A stretch of DNA of 64,000 nt from Zeus faber. Taxonomy: Eukaryota > Chordata > Actinopteri > Zeiformes > Zeidae. Shown here piece by piece: positions 1 through 12,069 of this stretch. Location: NCBI GenBank assembly GCA_960531495.1, contig OY482850.1:90843-154842 (forward strand), given 5' to 3'. A program made the translations under genes and the position numbers. Each line of letters starts with the position of its first letter. The first letter of the stretch is position 1. Below the pieces are notes generated by a model, which saw nothing but the letters and a program-made list of their open reading frames with translations, was not told the origin of the DNA and made no database searches.

Positions 1-932
1 TATTTAATGTAAATTCTCCAATACTCAAATTAAAATGTCGTTTTTTTAGAAAACATTTAATAATCTGTGTGCTATCAGGATAGCTAGATTGACAGGACAA
101 TAGCTGTGAACATGCACAAAGGCCACCTCCGAGGATCACAAAGATATAATTTACAGCAGGAAGGCAATTCCACATCTTCCAGTTGGCGCAGAAAAACATT
201 CCGAAGGCATTCATTCAGTTTGATGCTTTGTTTGAAGCAGTAGTATCATCGTATGCAGGTCCGTAGGAGCATAGTTGTTTAGGGTTGGTTGTGCATTTGC
301 GATAGTGGGAGGCCAAACATTTCATGTTCGTCGAGGAGAGGAGGAAGAGCAGAAGTCGAAGCTTGCATTTCATTTCACACAACAGAACTTTGTTCGTTGT
401 TTGGTAAATGTCCCAAGTTATTCAGCCTGATGTTGGCTAAACTGGATCTCTGTACGCAAGGTTTTCACAGACCTTCTGGGCAGTGCAGGAGACGAGCTTC
501 TCCCAGCAGAATGTCCCTGCTACACACTCAGTCAAACAGGCAGTCAAACACTCCGGGGTACTCTGACAGCAATGTCTCTAGGTGATATCACAGTAATAAT
601 TAAATTTTAATTGAGCTTTGCTTTAACAACTAGGTAAATTTAGGAGAATGTCACATTTAAATGAGAGCTAATCAAAAATTATTCTGGTTCTATAGGGCAC
701 TCTATAATATCTGACAATAATTGTAATCATGCTAAATAATTGTAATCATGCTAAATAATTGTGCTAAATAAGAGGTATAGAGCTATATTCAATCAAGGTC
801 TTTTCATTTATATGCTTGCCTGCATTTTACCTCACAATAATTCCAATTGAGCCTGTTAAATAATTGTGTTTGCAAATCAGTTAGATTCAAATAGCAATAT
901 TATCAACAATTCACAATAATAATTAAATCACA
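1..932. other. AT-rich non-coding stretch
   Basis: No supportable gene, RNA or transposon protein is seen here. A short direct repeat of the string TAATTGTAATCATGCTAAA occurs near 718-750. The open frames are short and carry no domain. Confidence 0.5.
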
Positions 933-1141
933 ACCTATTTACTACCGTCCATACTTCGGGACCTATTTACTACTGTCCATACTCCGGAACCTATTTACTA
1001 CCATCCACACTCTTGGACCTATTTACTAACGTCCACGCTCTGGGACCTATTTACTAACGTCCACACTCCGGGACCATTTTCTACCGTCCACACCCGGGAC
1101 CTATTTACTACCGTCCCCACTTCAGGACCCATTTACTACCG
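933..1141. repeat. 28-bp minisatellite, about 7.5 units
   Basis: Units begin ACCTATTTACTA and continue with CGTCCACACT followed by a C/G-rich end. About seven tandem copies follow each other with a few substitutions per unit and one shortened unit near 1070-1095. The sequence is non-coding and the units are directly adjacent, so this is a minisatellite and not a spaced-repeat array. Confidence 0.9.
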
Positions 1142-1502
1142 CTCTAATTGTTTGTTCGGTGGCAGTAAGTGTGAACCATAATAATCCTCCAGCATTTATG
1201 AGACAGACCACACATCAACCAATCAAAGCTGCATTCAACAAAGACTCACTCACTCATTTCCACACCAGGGACTGTTGTAAATACGCATGCATACAGGTTA
1301 TTTGCATCAGTTTCTGTTTAGGTTCCGTTTTGTCATTACACTCGTATCATTTATTTAATTTTGCAAGGTCAATATTCTAGGTTTGTTTGGGGAAGAGACT
1401 TTTCTGCTACCTTATGACCTGGGTGGAGATCCTGCACTCAGACACACAAGAATCGAATTAGCAGAAAGGAGAAAAAAAGGCTCTGCTTACCAAAAAAATA
1501 TA
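1142..1502. other. Unassigned sequence before a Tc1 end
   Basis: Nothing recognised. It ends in the dinucleotide TA at 1501-1502, which is the expected target of the Tc1 element that follows. Confidence 0.4.
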
Positions 1503-1706
1503 CACTACTCACAAAAAGTTAGGGATATTTGGCTTTCGGGTGAAATTTATGGAAAATGTAAAAAGTTCACGCTACAGTGATATTATATCATGAAAGTAGG
1601 GCATTTCAGTAGAAGCATGCAATGGTGATTTCCTCATCTCAAACAATTTATTGAAACAAAAGCCAACAACAGCGGTGGGTATACCACAACAAAAAATGTC
1701 AATGTC

Positions 1707-2312
1707 TCAATAACTTGTCATGTGCCCTTGAGCATCAATTTCAGCTTGACAACGACGTCTCATGCTGTTCACAAGTCGACTTATTGTCTGCTGAGGCATG
1801 GCCCCCCACTCTTCTTGAAGGGCGGCCCTCAGGTTATTGAGGTTCTGGGGTACAGAGTTACGAGCCTCTACACGGCGACTCATCTGATCCCATAGGCTTT
1901 CTATGGAATTCAGGTCTGGAGAAAGGGCAGGCCACTCCATTTGCGGTACCCCAGTCTCCAGCAGCCGTTCCCTAATGATGCAACCTCGATTAGCTGGAGC
2001 ATTGTCGTCCATGAAGATGAAATTAGGCCTTTGGTGTTCATGCACGGTCACAATGACTGGATTAATGATGTTTTTCAGGTAGTATGGGCTTGTGACTGTA
2101 CCATTCACAAAGTGTAGGGAAGTTCTGTATTGACTAGACGCACCTGCCCACACTGTAACACCACCACCACCAAAGGCTCGTCTGGTGACAACAGTGGCTT
2201 ATGCATAGCGCTCTCCTTGACATCTCCAACATCGTTGGCGGCCATCATTTCTGCTCAACGTCTACTTTCATCAGAGAACAGCACTGAGGCCCACTGGTCC
2301 CTCGTCCAGCCT
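1707..2312 (-). pseudogene. Tc1-like transposase, C-terminal part (left arm)
   Basis: A DDE transposase of the Tc1/mariner superfamily, which cuts and joins DNA at TA sites. The open part (1707-2153) reads from VWAG-like residues through the second catalytic aspartate (FMDDNAPAN; the usual H is N here) to the acidic residue in NSIESLWD (family form NPIENLWD) and ends DAQGHMTSY. Above 2153 the frame is broken but matches the first catalytic region. The N-terminal helix-turn-helix is missing, so it cannot be functional. Confidence 0.85.
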
Positions 2313-2324
2313 AAATGCGTCTGT

Positions 2325-2767
2325 CAATATGTGTGTCTAGTCAATACAGAACTGTCCTACACTTTGTGAATGGTACAGTGACAAGCCCATACTACCTGAA
2401 TAACATCATTAATCCAGTCATTGTGCCCCTGCATGAACAACACAGGCCTAATTTCATCTTCATGGACGACAATGCTCCAGCTCATCGAGGTCGCATCATT
2501 AGGGAACGGCTGCTGGAGACTGGGGTACCGCAAATGGAGTGGCCTGCACTTTCTCCAGACCTGAATCCCATAGAAAACCTATGGGACCAGCTGAGTCGCC
2601 GTGTAGAGGCTCGTAACTCTGTACCCCAGAACCTCAATGACCTGAGGGCCACCCTTCAAGAAGAGTGGGGTGCCATGCCTCAGCAGACAGTAAGTCGACT
2701 TGTGAACCTCATGAGACGTCGTTGTCAAGCTGTAATTGATGCTCAAGGGCACGTGACAAGTTATTGA
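2325..2767 (+). pseudogene. Tc1-like transposase, C-terminal part (right arm)
   Basis: This is the mirror copy of the left arm. It is open from SSQYRTVLHFVNG to the normal C-terminus GHVTSY and keeps FMDDNAPAH and NPIENLWD. The first aspartate and the DNA-binding domain are absent, because the arm starts at the palindrome junction. The first residues of the open frame belong to junction sequence. It is better preserved than the left arm. Confidence 0.85.
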
Positions 2768-2971
2768 GACATTGACATTTTTTGTTGTGGTATACCCACA
2801 ACTGATGTTGGCTTTTGTTTCAATAAATTGTTTGTGATGAGGAAATCACCATTGCATGCTTCTACTTAAATGCCCTACTTTCATAATATAATATTACTGT
2901 CGCATGAACTTTTTACATTTTCCATAAATTTCACCTGAAAGCCAAATATCCCTAACTTTTTGTGAGTAGTG

Positions 2972-3031
2972 TGTGTATATATATATATAGATATAGATAT
3001 ATATATATATATATATATAGATATAGATAGA
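2972..3031. repeat. (AT)n with GATATA interruptions
   Basis: Alternating TA run with ATAGATAT interruptions directly next to the right Tc1 terminus. Confidence 0.9.
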
Positions 3032-4924
3032 TACTTTTTTGTTTTATTTCCGGCCGGTTGTGTCCCGGAGTATGCAGATCTGCTCCCCACCAGGTCCCCA
3101 GGTGCCAGATTTGGTCGTTGTTCTCTCCTAGCTAGCTCGCCAAATTAAGTGGTTTGAAAGATTCCAGGTGGAACGTGTGATTCTATCGTAGTCAAAAAGA
3201 TCCAGGTCAAAACCTGTAGATTATTGTCGTTGATAAGATTTACAGCCAAGGCCCGTGCAGGAGAGCCTGCATCTCGGGCTCATTAAAAAAGCTCAGCCCA
3301 AGGTTTGAAAAACTCGGTCTCTTATCTTGCCGCAACCTTGAAACTTGGAAAAATTCACTGGAACAAAACTGAAGCTGATGCGTACAAGTTTTGTTGTGTA
3401 TCAGATAAGTACAGACACAGCAACAATACCCGGAGTTGGTTTCGTGAAACCCAAACCGATTTATCCCTTTGTTCTCATATCTTTTATAGTCGTGGTGAGG
3501 TGTTTGCTCGTTTACATATCTCGCCTCTTTTCATGTCAAGAAATAATCAGAAATATATTTATCACTTTGTTTAGCTGTTCTCTGATGTTGCTTCTCAGCA
3601 AGCCAATCACAGCTACAATCCTCCTTCTGTTGAAGATGGCGTTCATTTGTAGCTTTCTATTGGCTTCCAAAATAATAAACAAAAAGACTGATATATGCTG
3701 ACTCTGCAGTTAGGGCTTGTCCCTTACATGACCTCGGGAGATGGTGTCCTCCGTGGCTCCATCTGGTGGTTTACAGAGTGTAGTACTTTTCAAATGAATT
3801 TTAAAAGGATAGTTTCATATTGAGCAATATGAAGTTGTTGAGCAACCTCCCCTGTGACTAGAACACTCACGTCTTATTTTTCCATATTTGGCCATACTTC
3901 CTCATCCTTCTGTCCTACATGACCTTGAACTATTCTCTACACTTTTTCCCCGTTCTTGTAGAATGGCTTGAGCCATCTTCTGGTTTTATAGTGTATGTTT
4001 TTAAAATATTTTTTAGAGGACTTGAGTTATTTTTATTATTTCATTATTTCATATATCTTTAGTATTGGTGGTTTAGTATAACATGTTATAGGTTAGGTTT
4101 TCATGTGGGGTTACTAATTAACAACAACATTATGCATTCAAGCCATTCTAACATGCGTCCAATCCGCCCTGTCTGAAAACGGGCTGTTTCAGTGGGTGGA
4201 GCCACCCTCCTGAGGCCCCTAATTCTGTGAGCCAATGGGGTTTGAGCACAAGTTCCGGGCTCTGCGAGGCAATGGCGTTTGTGCATGGTTTCCAGGTTTT
4301 GTTGTATTTAGTCCATAAAGTTATGATTTGAGATTCTGAGATTAACTGATTTCACCATATCAGTCCACCAAAATCTGTTTCGGAATAAATTTGAGGTGAG
4401 AAATAAGCAATGCAGTTTCTGAATCTCACTCTCTGCAAGGCCTAATTGAAAAGTTAGTTCTGACTTTCACCGCGGTGTCCGGAGCAGCACGAAGCTGGAT
4501 ATGGTGGGGCTTGGGGCTTTTTTGTCACATTCAATTACTGAAATGCCAGAAAAAAATAAAAATAAGTAAAATAAATTAATCTACGGTTTGTTTGGCCAAA
4601 CCTGGAGTGAATCGAGCGCCACAGCCTACAGTACAGTTCTACTGTGGGCACACAGAGCAGAATTCCTTTTAAAATACTTGCATTTCCCTCTTTTTTAGTT
4701 TTGCCACGGACAGTTATTATTAATTCTGCTTTCTTTGAAAAGATTTGTCGTCGCCTCTGCAGCCAACAGAGCACTTCCCATGATGAGCTCTTAGCTTCAA
4801 TGCGAGTGGGTCTGGTCAAACTCCAGGCGGGGGTGGAGTTACTCAGATGGAGGGCAGTTCTACTTCTAATGAAAGAGAAGAAGATTCTTCATTTATCACA
4901 CAGCCCTGGTCCTCCTGTCCTCCG
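3032..4924. other. Unassigned intergenic sequence
   Basis: About 1.9 kb without a recognisable gene. Open frames are below 140 codons and lack motifs. Part of it may be old unclassified repeat. Confidence 0.4.
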
Positions 4925-5045
4925 GGGAGCAGCCAGGAGCAGTGGGCAGCATACGGCAACATGCCGGGAACCAATTACAAGTGTCCATCGCTGGTCAGAC
5001 GACGATGTTCTGCATGTTTTTGGTGGGAGTCCTTACTTTTATTTT
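4925..5045. repeat. Dispersed repeat, copy 1 (GTGGGCAGCATAC motif)
   Basis: Shares the strings AGTGGGCAGCATAC, GCTGGTCAGACGACGAT and TTTTTGGTGGG in the same order and spacing with 8712-8815. This is probably part of an unclassified short interspersed element. Confidence 0.6.
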
Positions 5046-5061
5046 ATTTAATTTTTTTAGT

Positions 5062-5576
5062 TTTTTTGTTTTTTTAACCTGTGCTGTCAGCATGCTGGGC
5101 ATACAACACAGTGTATTTGTATGCCATTGCATCTAGGACAGATTTAGTCTGCAAGTGGAGTTCAAGTTCTCAACCTGCAATGCAACTCTATTACTTAAAT
5201 CATCAAGAACTTCTGCAATAGCTCTGTCCTGTGGATGACCTGTCGAATGACAAGAGCACAGTTTTTGGTTACAGAGAACCACCACCAATTCCCCTCTTTG
5301 GAGAACTATTAATCATGTTTTGGTCTATAAACAAGTGATCACAACTCCAAGAGGGGGAGAATCACCACGGGTGAGACAAATAAACATAGAAACAAACAAC
5401 ATTTACACAAAAACATAAACATTGGACAACAACATGTATTAAAAAACAGTTAATATGGTCCAGGAAAACTGGAACTACAACTGGTCACGTGGCCTCTTTC
5501 TGTCATAGTTATGGCAGTAAATGAGGGAGGAAAGGAGAGGAATGCAACCAGGAGGGTGCTGGGGTGCACTCGAAGC

Positions 5577-5672
<96 letters not shown>

Positions 5673-5970
5673 TCCACCGGTGAGTGTACATGACTTATTC
5701 CCATTAGTACTGGTGTAGAATGTCGGTATTATGTCGCGGCATCATCAAGCAGCGGAAAGGGCCCCGAAGCCCCCCGAACTCTGCAGCCTTGTAGATACCC
5801 TACCGCTGCAGGAAAGCCCCGAGCACCCTGCCCTGCAGCCACAGAAGACCCCCGGGCCCCCAGAGAAGCCAGAAGGCCGTGGAGCAACCCCCACACCCAG
5901 CCCCGAGGAGCATTACCCAGTCCCAGGGAGCACAAGGAGACCCCGCACTCTGAAACAGACAGTTCACAAA
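5062..5970 (-). mobile_element. 5'-truncated L1-type LINE 3' end, copy 1
   Basis: The segment 5062-5490 is repeated at 10411-10785 and 24778-25150, and the GC-rich part 5740-5960 at 25385-25560. At 10.4-11.7 kb the same two blocks lie directly at the 3' side of the minus-strand L1 ORF2, so I read them as the L1 3' untranslated region. All three copies keep the low-coordinate end and lose the other, as expected for 5' truncation of a minus-strand LINE. A GT microsatellite sits inside. Confidence 0.6.
5579..5671. repeat. (GT)n microsatellite
   Basis: Uninterrupted GT dinucleotides. The apparent Cys-Val and Thr-His open frames over it are artefacts. Confidence 0.98.
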
Positions 5971-6300
5971 AATGGACTATATTGTCTACATTGTCTTTGA
6001 GTTTGTGTGTTAGTAGGCCCGTTAAAGACCAAGATGTAAGCACACAAGCACTGAGCACTGTGTACCAGTAGCCCAAAGTTCTATCTCCCCTGGTGGTATA
6101 CGTGATGTGTTGGTGGAAATAACGTAGAATGGACGGCATAGGATGGTCAGCTGTTTCAGGTTCACGAGCAGAAGCAGGAGAGAGTCTTGATGTTGTTGGG
6201 GTTACACAAGCTGCTGTTGATCATGAGGCAGACTCCTCCACCCTTGGATTTCCCCAACTCCTCCGACCTATCAGCGAAGACCACAGATAAGGCCTCGGCT

Positions 6301-6500
6301 NNNNNNNNNNNNNNNNNNNNNNNNNNNNNNNNNNNNNNNNNNNNNNNNNNNNNNNNNNNNNNNNNNNNNNNNNNNNNNNNNNNNNNNNNNNNNNNNNNNN
6401 NNNNNNNNNNNNNNNNNNNNNNNNNNNNNNNNNNNNNNNNNNNNNNNNNNNNNNNNNNNNNNNNNNNNNNNNNNNNNNNNNNNNNNNNNNNNNNNNNNNN
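6301..6500. other. Assembly gap, 200 N
   Basis: Exactly 200 unknown bases, the size of a placeholder gap. It lies in a run of long microsatellites, which probably broke the assembly. Open frames drawn across it are meaningless. Confidence 0.99.
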
Positions 6501-6818
6501 ACGACACCAACTTAAGATGTGTTTGTTCTACATGAACCCTTTTTCAATATGGTGATTTAGGGATTGATTTGGTGACCCAGAATTTAAATATTGATTATCA
6601 CAAGCAGTCACAAATAAGCTTTGTTTATTTATTAACAATTCTAATTGTACATGTGTGGCAGTTTCACCTGCCACACGCCACCCAAGTGGCGTTTTCAGGG
6701 CCTTACGACACAGAGACACAGATGATGTGGTTGAAAGCATAGCAGTTTATTGTAGAGGGGGCTAGGTGTAAAAAACCCCGGAGCAGATGGACAGAATGTC
6801 ATGACAAGGGCTCCTCTC

Positions 6819-6937
<119 letters not shown>

Positions 6938-7194
6938 CTTTTTTATCAAGTAGCAGGTATACAGCCACACTGATCCTGCGCCCAATTACCTAAACCTAGG
7001 ACAGGTGTCGCTGCTCAAACCACTCCACCCGCGCATCAAAGTGTGTGTGTATTTCAAGCGTTTTGTCTGTTATACATGCAAGATGTATGAAAAAAGAATT
7101 GCTGTCATTTTTCATGTCAAACTCAAATAGATTAAATTCTTCTGTTGCAATCCCTTAAGTTTTTTTTAATTCAAATTAAGTTTGTTTAAGTTTT

Positions 7195-7234
7195 AAGTTG
7201 GTGTTGAAGTCAGAGCTATTGAAAATAATATAAG

Positions 7235-7331
<97 letters not shown>

Positions 7332-7353
7332 CTTATATTATCAACACCAACTT
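7195..7353. repeat. (AT)n inside a longer inverted repeat
   Basis: About 90 bp of AT (7240-7328) is flanked by inverted arms. The left arm reads AAGTTGGTGTTGA, then a 17-nt insert, then TAATATAAGTAATAT. The right arm is the complement without the insert. The whole can fold as a large cruciform or hairpin. It may be a decayed MITE that gave rise to the microsatellite. Confidence 0.75.
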
Positions 7354-7365
7354 AAAACCAAATCA

Positions 7366-7367
<2 letters not shown>

Positions 7368-7451
<84 letters not shown>
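7368..7451. repeat. (GT)n microsatellite
   Basis: Uninterrupted GT run just after the AT cruciform. Confidence 0.98.
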
Positions 7452-7452
<1 letters not shown>

Positions 7453-7621
7453 CATGACACAAATTGAGGGAACTGTTATGACACGCCTGTTGCCATAGCA
7501 AACCCACAAGGGGGTGGGGAGGGTCTGTCAAGAATCATTTTACACTCCCATGGGTGGCACAAGCAAGTCTCTCTCTCTGTTTCACGCTCTCACTCGTCCC
7601 TTCACACACATCTGGAGCCTG

Positions 7622-7623
<2 letters not shown>

Positions 7624-7696
<73 letters not shown>

Positions 7697-7715
7697 TGTG
7701 TGTCTGTGTGTGTGC
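7624..7715. repeat. (GT)n microsatellite with CTGT variants
   Basis: GT run with TCTGTG interruptions at its right end. Confidence 0.97.
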
Positions 7716-8711
7716 GCGGCAGGTTGAAACACAACGCGGTCTCAAGGGTCAACACCGTGTGTCAGTTTGGCCCCTGACGGATGCCGAGGAAAACAACTTC
7801 ACGAAAAACATGTTGTGCGAATGGGGGCTTGTGCGTGTATTTGTATGCCTGGATGTTGGTGAGTGCTCCTTTAGTGTGTACGTTCATGGGCAAACACGTG
7901 CCCTCGTGTGAAAAAGGTTGAGGGACAGTCTTTCAGGCAGCTTGACTCTAGCTCATTAATCTGACCTGAGTCTTTAACAGTCTCCTTTGGGAGCTGTTTA
8001 AAAGTATATCCCGAACTACCTGCTCCGAGGTTGTGGAAAAAAAGATCCACAAAACACCAAATCACACAAATCAACACAAAAGCTGATAGACATTATTATA
8101 CCACAAAAAAAACTTTGCTGGAGAGAAAATACCCACCCTAATTGCTAAATATTGACGAAATGACAGTGTTATGTACCAATATTTATTAAATGTTGTATTT
8201 TATTACTTATATGCTTACATATTTCCTTTAAAATATTGATTTCAGGTTTAATGTGTGTGTGTGTATTATTTACTTTCTATCTGAATCTCAATCTCAATCC
8301 AAAGCTGTTTTATTCACCAGGTGCATCTAAATATACAAGGTTTGGGCATTGCTGTCGAGGTTTGGTGTATTTCATTACTGACCAGTGACCATTAGCATTA
8401 AAAAATAAAATACCAGTATGAATAAACAGAATAAAAAAATATAATAAAATAAAATGGAATAAGAAAGTGAAGTTAAAATACAAAATAATATTTCAATGAA
8501 AGTTACATTGTCAAATATATACAAATAGCCCAAAAAATACTAAATATAACGTGATCGATGAAGATTCATTATTTGTCACACGGTACACATACCACACCAT
8601 GTGCACACATGCGGCGACGGCAACCAACACACACAAACTTCAAATGGTGGCCGGTGAAACTTGTTCTCTGCTTCGAACCCATCTAGGCGTGTCCTTCCTG
8701 TGTGGGGCAGC
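7716..8711. other. Unassigned sequence
   Basis: No gene seen. The A/T-rich part 8280-8530 contains a string near 8300-8345 (TTTATTCACCAGGTGCATCT) that looks like part of a common fish interspersed repeat, but I cannot classify it. Confidence 0.35.
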
Positions 8712-8815
8712 CATGTGCAGTGGGCAGCATACAGCAATGCTCCCAGGGACAATTCCAAACGTCCATTGCTGGTCAGACGACAATCTTGTGCAGGTTTTTG
8801 GTGGGGGTCTTTACC
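8712..8815. repeat. Dispersed repeat, copy 2 (GTGGGCAGCATAC motif)
   Basis: Second copy of the element at 4925-5045, with the same ordered motifs and more divergence. Confidence 0.6.
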
Positions 8816-8868
8816 TATGTTATATGGAGGAAACCCTATGTGAGCACGAGGAGAACATGCTCCACAGA

Positions 8869-8902
8869 GAAAGGCCCCTTATTAAGAGATAAGGGGCCTT
8901 TC
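8869..8902. repeat. Perfect inverted repeat, 14-bp arms, 6-nt loop
   Basis: GAAAGGCCCCTTAT, loop TAAGAG, then the exact complement. It resembles a terminator hairpin, but in a fish genome it more likely records a template-switch event. Confidence 0.9.
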
Positions 8903-9254
8903 CCATAGGGCCCAACCCATAGAATTCCTTATTATTATTATTGTTATTATATCATATGATTTATGAACGATTCTACATTTTCCGTGAGATTTGCTATGAT
9001 TGAATAATATCAGATAATTGGATCATAGGTGAACACAGAAAGTGAAATATTCCAGAAGTTTTGCACGGTAGGACTGCAGTGCTGCACATCGAATGTGGTC
9101 TAATATTGATTGTAGGCCTACTCAGTTCATAGGAAGGGTTAATATTAATTCGATAAAGAGATGGCATCTTCAACACGGGTTAAAGAAAGAATAATAATTA
9201 ATAAAAAGTACGAGGCAAGATCGATGACACCAAACGTGAACCTACGTATAAAAT

Positions 9255-9470
9255 AACTGGGATAAGGTCATATTAAATCATGAGTCTGGGTTCAAAGAGA
9301 AGTAGAAAATAAACAGGACAAGATCGTATTAAACCATGAGTCTGCAATCAAAATAAGAAGAATATGAAGATTCGAAAAAATGGGACCATATCGTTTTAAA
9401 TCATGAGTCTGTGTTGAAAGAGAAGTAGAAAATAAATGGGACACGATCGTATTAAATTGTGAGTGCGTTA
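9255..9470. repeat. Imperfect tandem repeat, about 60-70 bp units
   Basis: Recurring strings CATGAGTCTG, AGAGAAGTAGAAAATAAA and GATCGTATTAAA recur in order about four times. The copies are diverged and non-coding. Confidence 0.75.
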
Positions 9471-9944
9471 AAAAAAAAAAAGAAAAAATTAAGATTAAAA
9501 TAAACAAGACAAGATCTGATAGACAGAGGTCACTAATTAGCAGACCGTGGTTTGGACCCGGACCCAGACCCGTCCTGTCCGGACCCGGACCTCTAAGCAA
9601 AATATTATTGACAATTAATACATTTTCCAGGAACTTTGCGGACCAATTGCATATGTTGTAAATCATCTCACGTGATGTTACTTAAGCCAATCAGATCTGC
9701 GCATTCCAACAAGCCTCTCACAGTCCCACACAGTCGAGAGACGAAACGAGAGGGATTGGTCACACAGTGAGAGAAATAACTAATTAAGTCAACCTGAAGC
9801 GCCTCTACAAGATGACGCACAGGTTTTTTGAACAAACACACCCGCTCAAATCTCAACTGAGAGCACAGAAAATAAACGAACAAATCCATTCAATGCCCAA
9901 CAATGTGCGAATGTTCCCTTAAAGTTGCCTTTGGGTCAACATAA
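9471..9944. other. Unassigned sequence
   Basis: Nothing recognised. A locally repeated GACCCGGACCC-type string is present at 9555-9595. Confidence 0.35.
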
Positions 9945-10410
9945 AAAAATTTAGTGATGGAGAGGTTGTCAAGGAGTGCATGAGTGCGGTAGCTGAAACC
10001 TTATTTGAGGGAAAACAAAATGATGAGTTTTGTGACCAAATAAAGCAAACACCTATGTCAGCACCATCAGCCACAAAGAAAGCTGAAATGTTAACCCAGG
10101 ATGTGCTCGCACAACTGGATAATGCAATTCAAAAGGCTCCATATGTAGGCTTAGCTGTAGATGAGTCCACTGATGTGTCTGACAATGCTCAGCTGTTAGT
10201 TGTCCAAGAGAAGTGGAATTACCTGGCCATAAAGGAGATGCTAACGAACAGGGGAATAGAGCCGAAACAGGTGTTTTTTTTCAATAACCACAGATGGAGC
10301 CCCTGCCATGGTAGGGAGAAAGAAAGGAGCGGTGGCAAGAATGAAAGAGGACAATCATGAGCTCATCTCTTATCATTGCATTATTCATCAACCGGTCCTG
10401 TGCTCCACAT
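9945..10410 (+). pseudogene. hAT-type transposase fragment (ZBED5/GTF2IRD2-like)
   Basis: The open frame 9980-10360 reads AVAETLFEGKQNDEFCDQI and then VGLAVDESTDVSDNAQLLV. These are hallmark strings of the hAT-derived proteins related to ZBED5 and GTF2IRD2; DESTD is in the catalytic-domain region. After FFFNNHRWSPCHGREK the frame shifts, and the next frame carries the expected MVGRKKGAVARMK and a HxxxH-like end. Both termini are missing, so this is a non-functional fragment of a cut-and-paste transposase or of a gene derived from one. Confidence 0.7.
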
Positions 10411-11735
10411 GTGCATCTAGGACAGAGTTAGTCCACAAGTTCAAGTTCAAGTTCTCAACCTGCAATGCAACTCTTTATTTATTCTGAAATCATCAAGAAC
10501 TGCTGCAATAACTCTGTCCTGTGAGTGACCTGTCGAATGACAAGAGCACAGTTTTTGGTTATTGAGAACCACCACCAACCCCCCACTTTGGAGAACTATT
10601 TATCATGTTTGGGTCTATAAACAACTGATCACTACTCCAAGAGGGGGAGAATCACTACGAGTGAGACAAATTAACATAGAAACAAACAACATTTACACAA
10701 AAACATAAACATTGGATGACAACATGTAATGAAAAACAGTTAAATAGGTCCAGGAAAACTGGAACTACAACTGGTCACGTGGCTTGCACCCCGCCCATCG
10801 CACAAGCCCTTGGCCTATTGTGTGGTGTATGTTCTGAGTATGAGTTTTGGCACTGGGAGAGATAGGCGAATTGCGACCGGATCGATCCAGACACAGCAGG
10901 CCAGGGAGTGACTATGCAGACCCCCTCCCCTTGGAGTTAACCGTGCCCTCACACACCAAGCTCCCGTACCTGGTGGCAGCCCACCTACAGCGATCAGCCA
11001 CGGGCGCAGAGCGGTCCGCCATGCGCCTCCGCCATGGCGGGCAGCTCCGTGCCCCCATCAGGCCCCTGGTTAGCGCCCAGCCGCCAAGCATGCGAACAAT
11101 AGAACAGAGGGTGGCAGACGGCACCACCACCCACAGCCCGACCCCCCAGTGATGAGCGCACCGCACACTGAGAGCGCCAGAGGACAGGTGTGATGACAGG
11201 AGACCACCCCCCACCGAAGGAGGCCACGTCGGGAGCCCCGCGCCCAGCACAGCCAGCCAGGTTCAGGACCCTAGTTGATGCCTAACCAGCCCTGGCACGA
11301 TGGGCCACCCCCCCTAGGGGGACGCTGAAGAACACACAGGCCCTGCCACCCCGCCCACAGGGCGGGCAACCCCAGCGGCAACGCTGTCCCACCGACCACG
11401 GGGGCTGAGACCCGAACCAGCAACCCACACCCCCCACCCCCAACCAGAGCCCCAAAACCCACAACCACGTCCTGAAACCAACACAAGGACGCCAACTGCA
11501 GGTACTCCCTAGGAGCACGCCCCCCCCCAACCCCAGAGACAGGCCAGCTCAACTCAGGTAAAGGAGCGGACGCCACCACCCAGACCCCCCAGATCCCCCG
11601 GGATCCCCCACGAACACAGGCCTACGCACCACGGACGTCCCCAGAGCCGCCTGGGCCTCCACCCAACCACAGAGCCCCGGCAGACGAGGAGGACCCCCAC
11701 ATACCCCAAAGCACCATGACGTTGCCCCGACTTAG
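10411..11735 (-). mobile_element. L1 3' untranslated block (GC-rich plus repeat A)
   Basis: 10411-10785 matches 5120-5490 and 24810-25140. 10800-11735 is unusually C/G-rich and shares strings such as CCGCCATGGCGGGC and CACCGAAGGAG with 30490-30815. The open frames on both strands are products of base composition. Its place next to the end of ORF2 suggests it is the LINE 3' region. Confidence 0.55.
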
Positions 11736-12069
11736 AAAGACTCAAGTATTATATGATGGAGCTGTCAGTGATAAAAGTAGCCCATATTTCATTAAATTAA
11801 TCAACATTGTTTTTGGATATTGCCAATAGTTTTTCCATTGAGTTGTTATCTATTAATAACTGCAACCATTGGGAAGTGGTGAGATTATCTCTCTTTCCAT
11901 TGAGTAATATTGTTTTCTTGGCAATTGTTAAGGCGATCAAAATGGGTTAGTGGTGATTAAGTGGTGGGTCCACTGAGGAGAGGTCACCAAGAAGAAATAT
12001 AGACGGGGAGACTGGAATGCTGCGACCCAGAAGGGTTGATAAGTTCTTGGTGATGTTGGTCCAGATTGC

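Larger units (their letters stand above)
1503..2971. mobile_element. Palindromic Tc1-like element made of two 3' halves
   Basis: Both ends carry the same Tc1 terminal inverted repeat, starting CACTACTCACAAAAAGTTAG at 1503 and its complement ending at 2971. Inward from each end runs the 3' half of the same transposase gene, on the minus strand from the left and on the plus strand from the right. The halves meet at about 2312-2328. The N-terminal DNA-binding half is absent from both. The two arms differ at several amino acids, so they come from separately aged copies and not from a very recent duplication. A related, more complete copy lies at 20566-22078. Confidence 0.85.

Noticed and set aside
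933..1141. Repeats resembling a CRISPR array
   Set aside because: Units are directly adjacent without spacers and the genome is a fish.
5450..5718. Open frames of Thr-His or Cys-Val repeats (also at 6762-6985 and 7535-7911)
   Set aside because: They are translations of GT microsatellites.
6187..6555. Open frame across the gap
   Set aside because: It consists mainly of unknown residues from 200 N.
8869..8902. Intrinsic terminator-like hairpin
   Set aside because: No bacterial context and no U-run function expected in vertebrate DNA.
10847..11745. Long GC-rich open frames on both strands
   Set aside because: They overlap in several frames, lack domains, and lie in a repeated block assigned to LINE 3' sequence.
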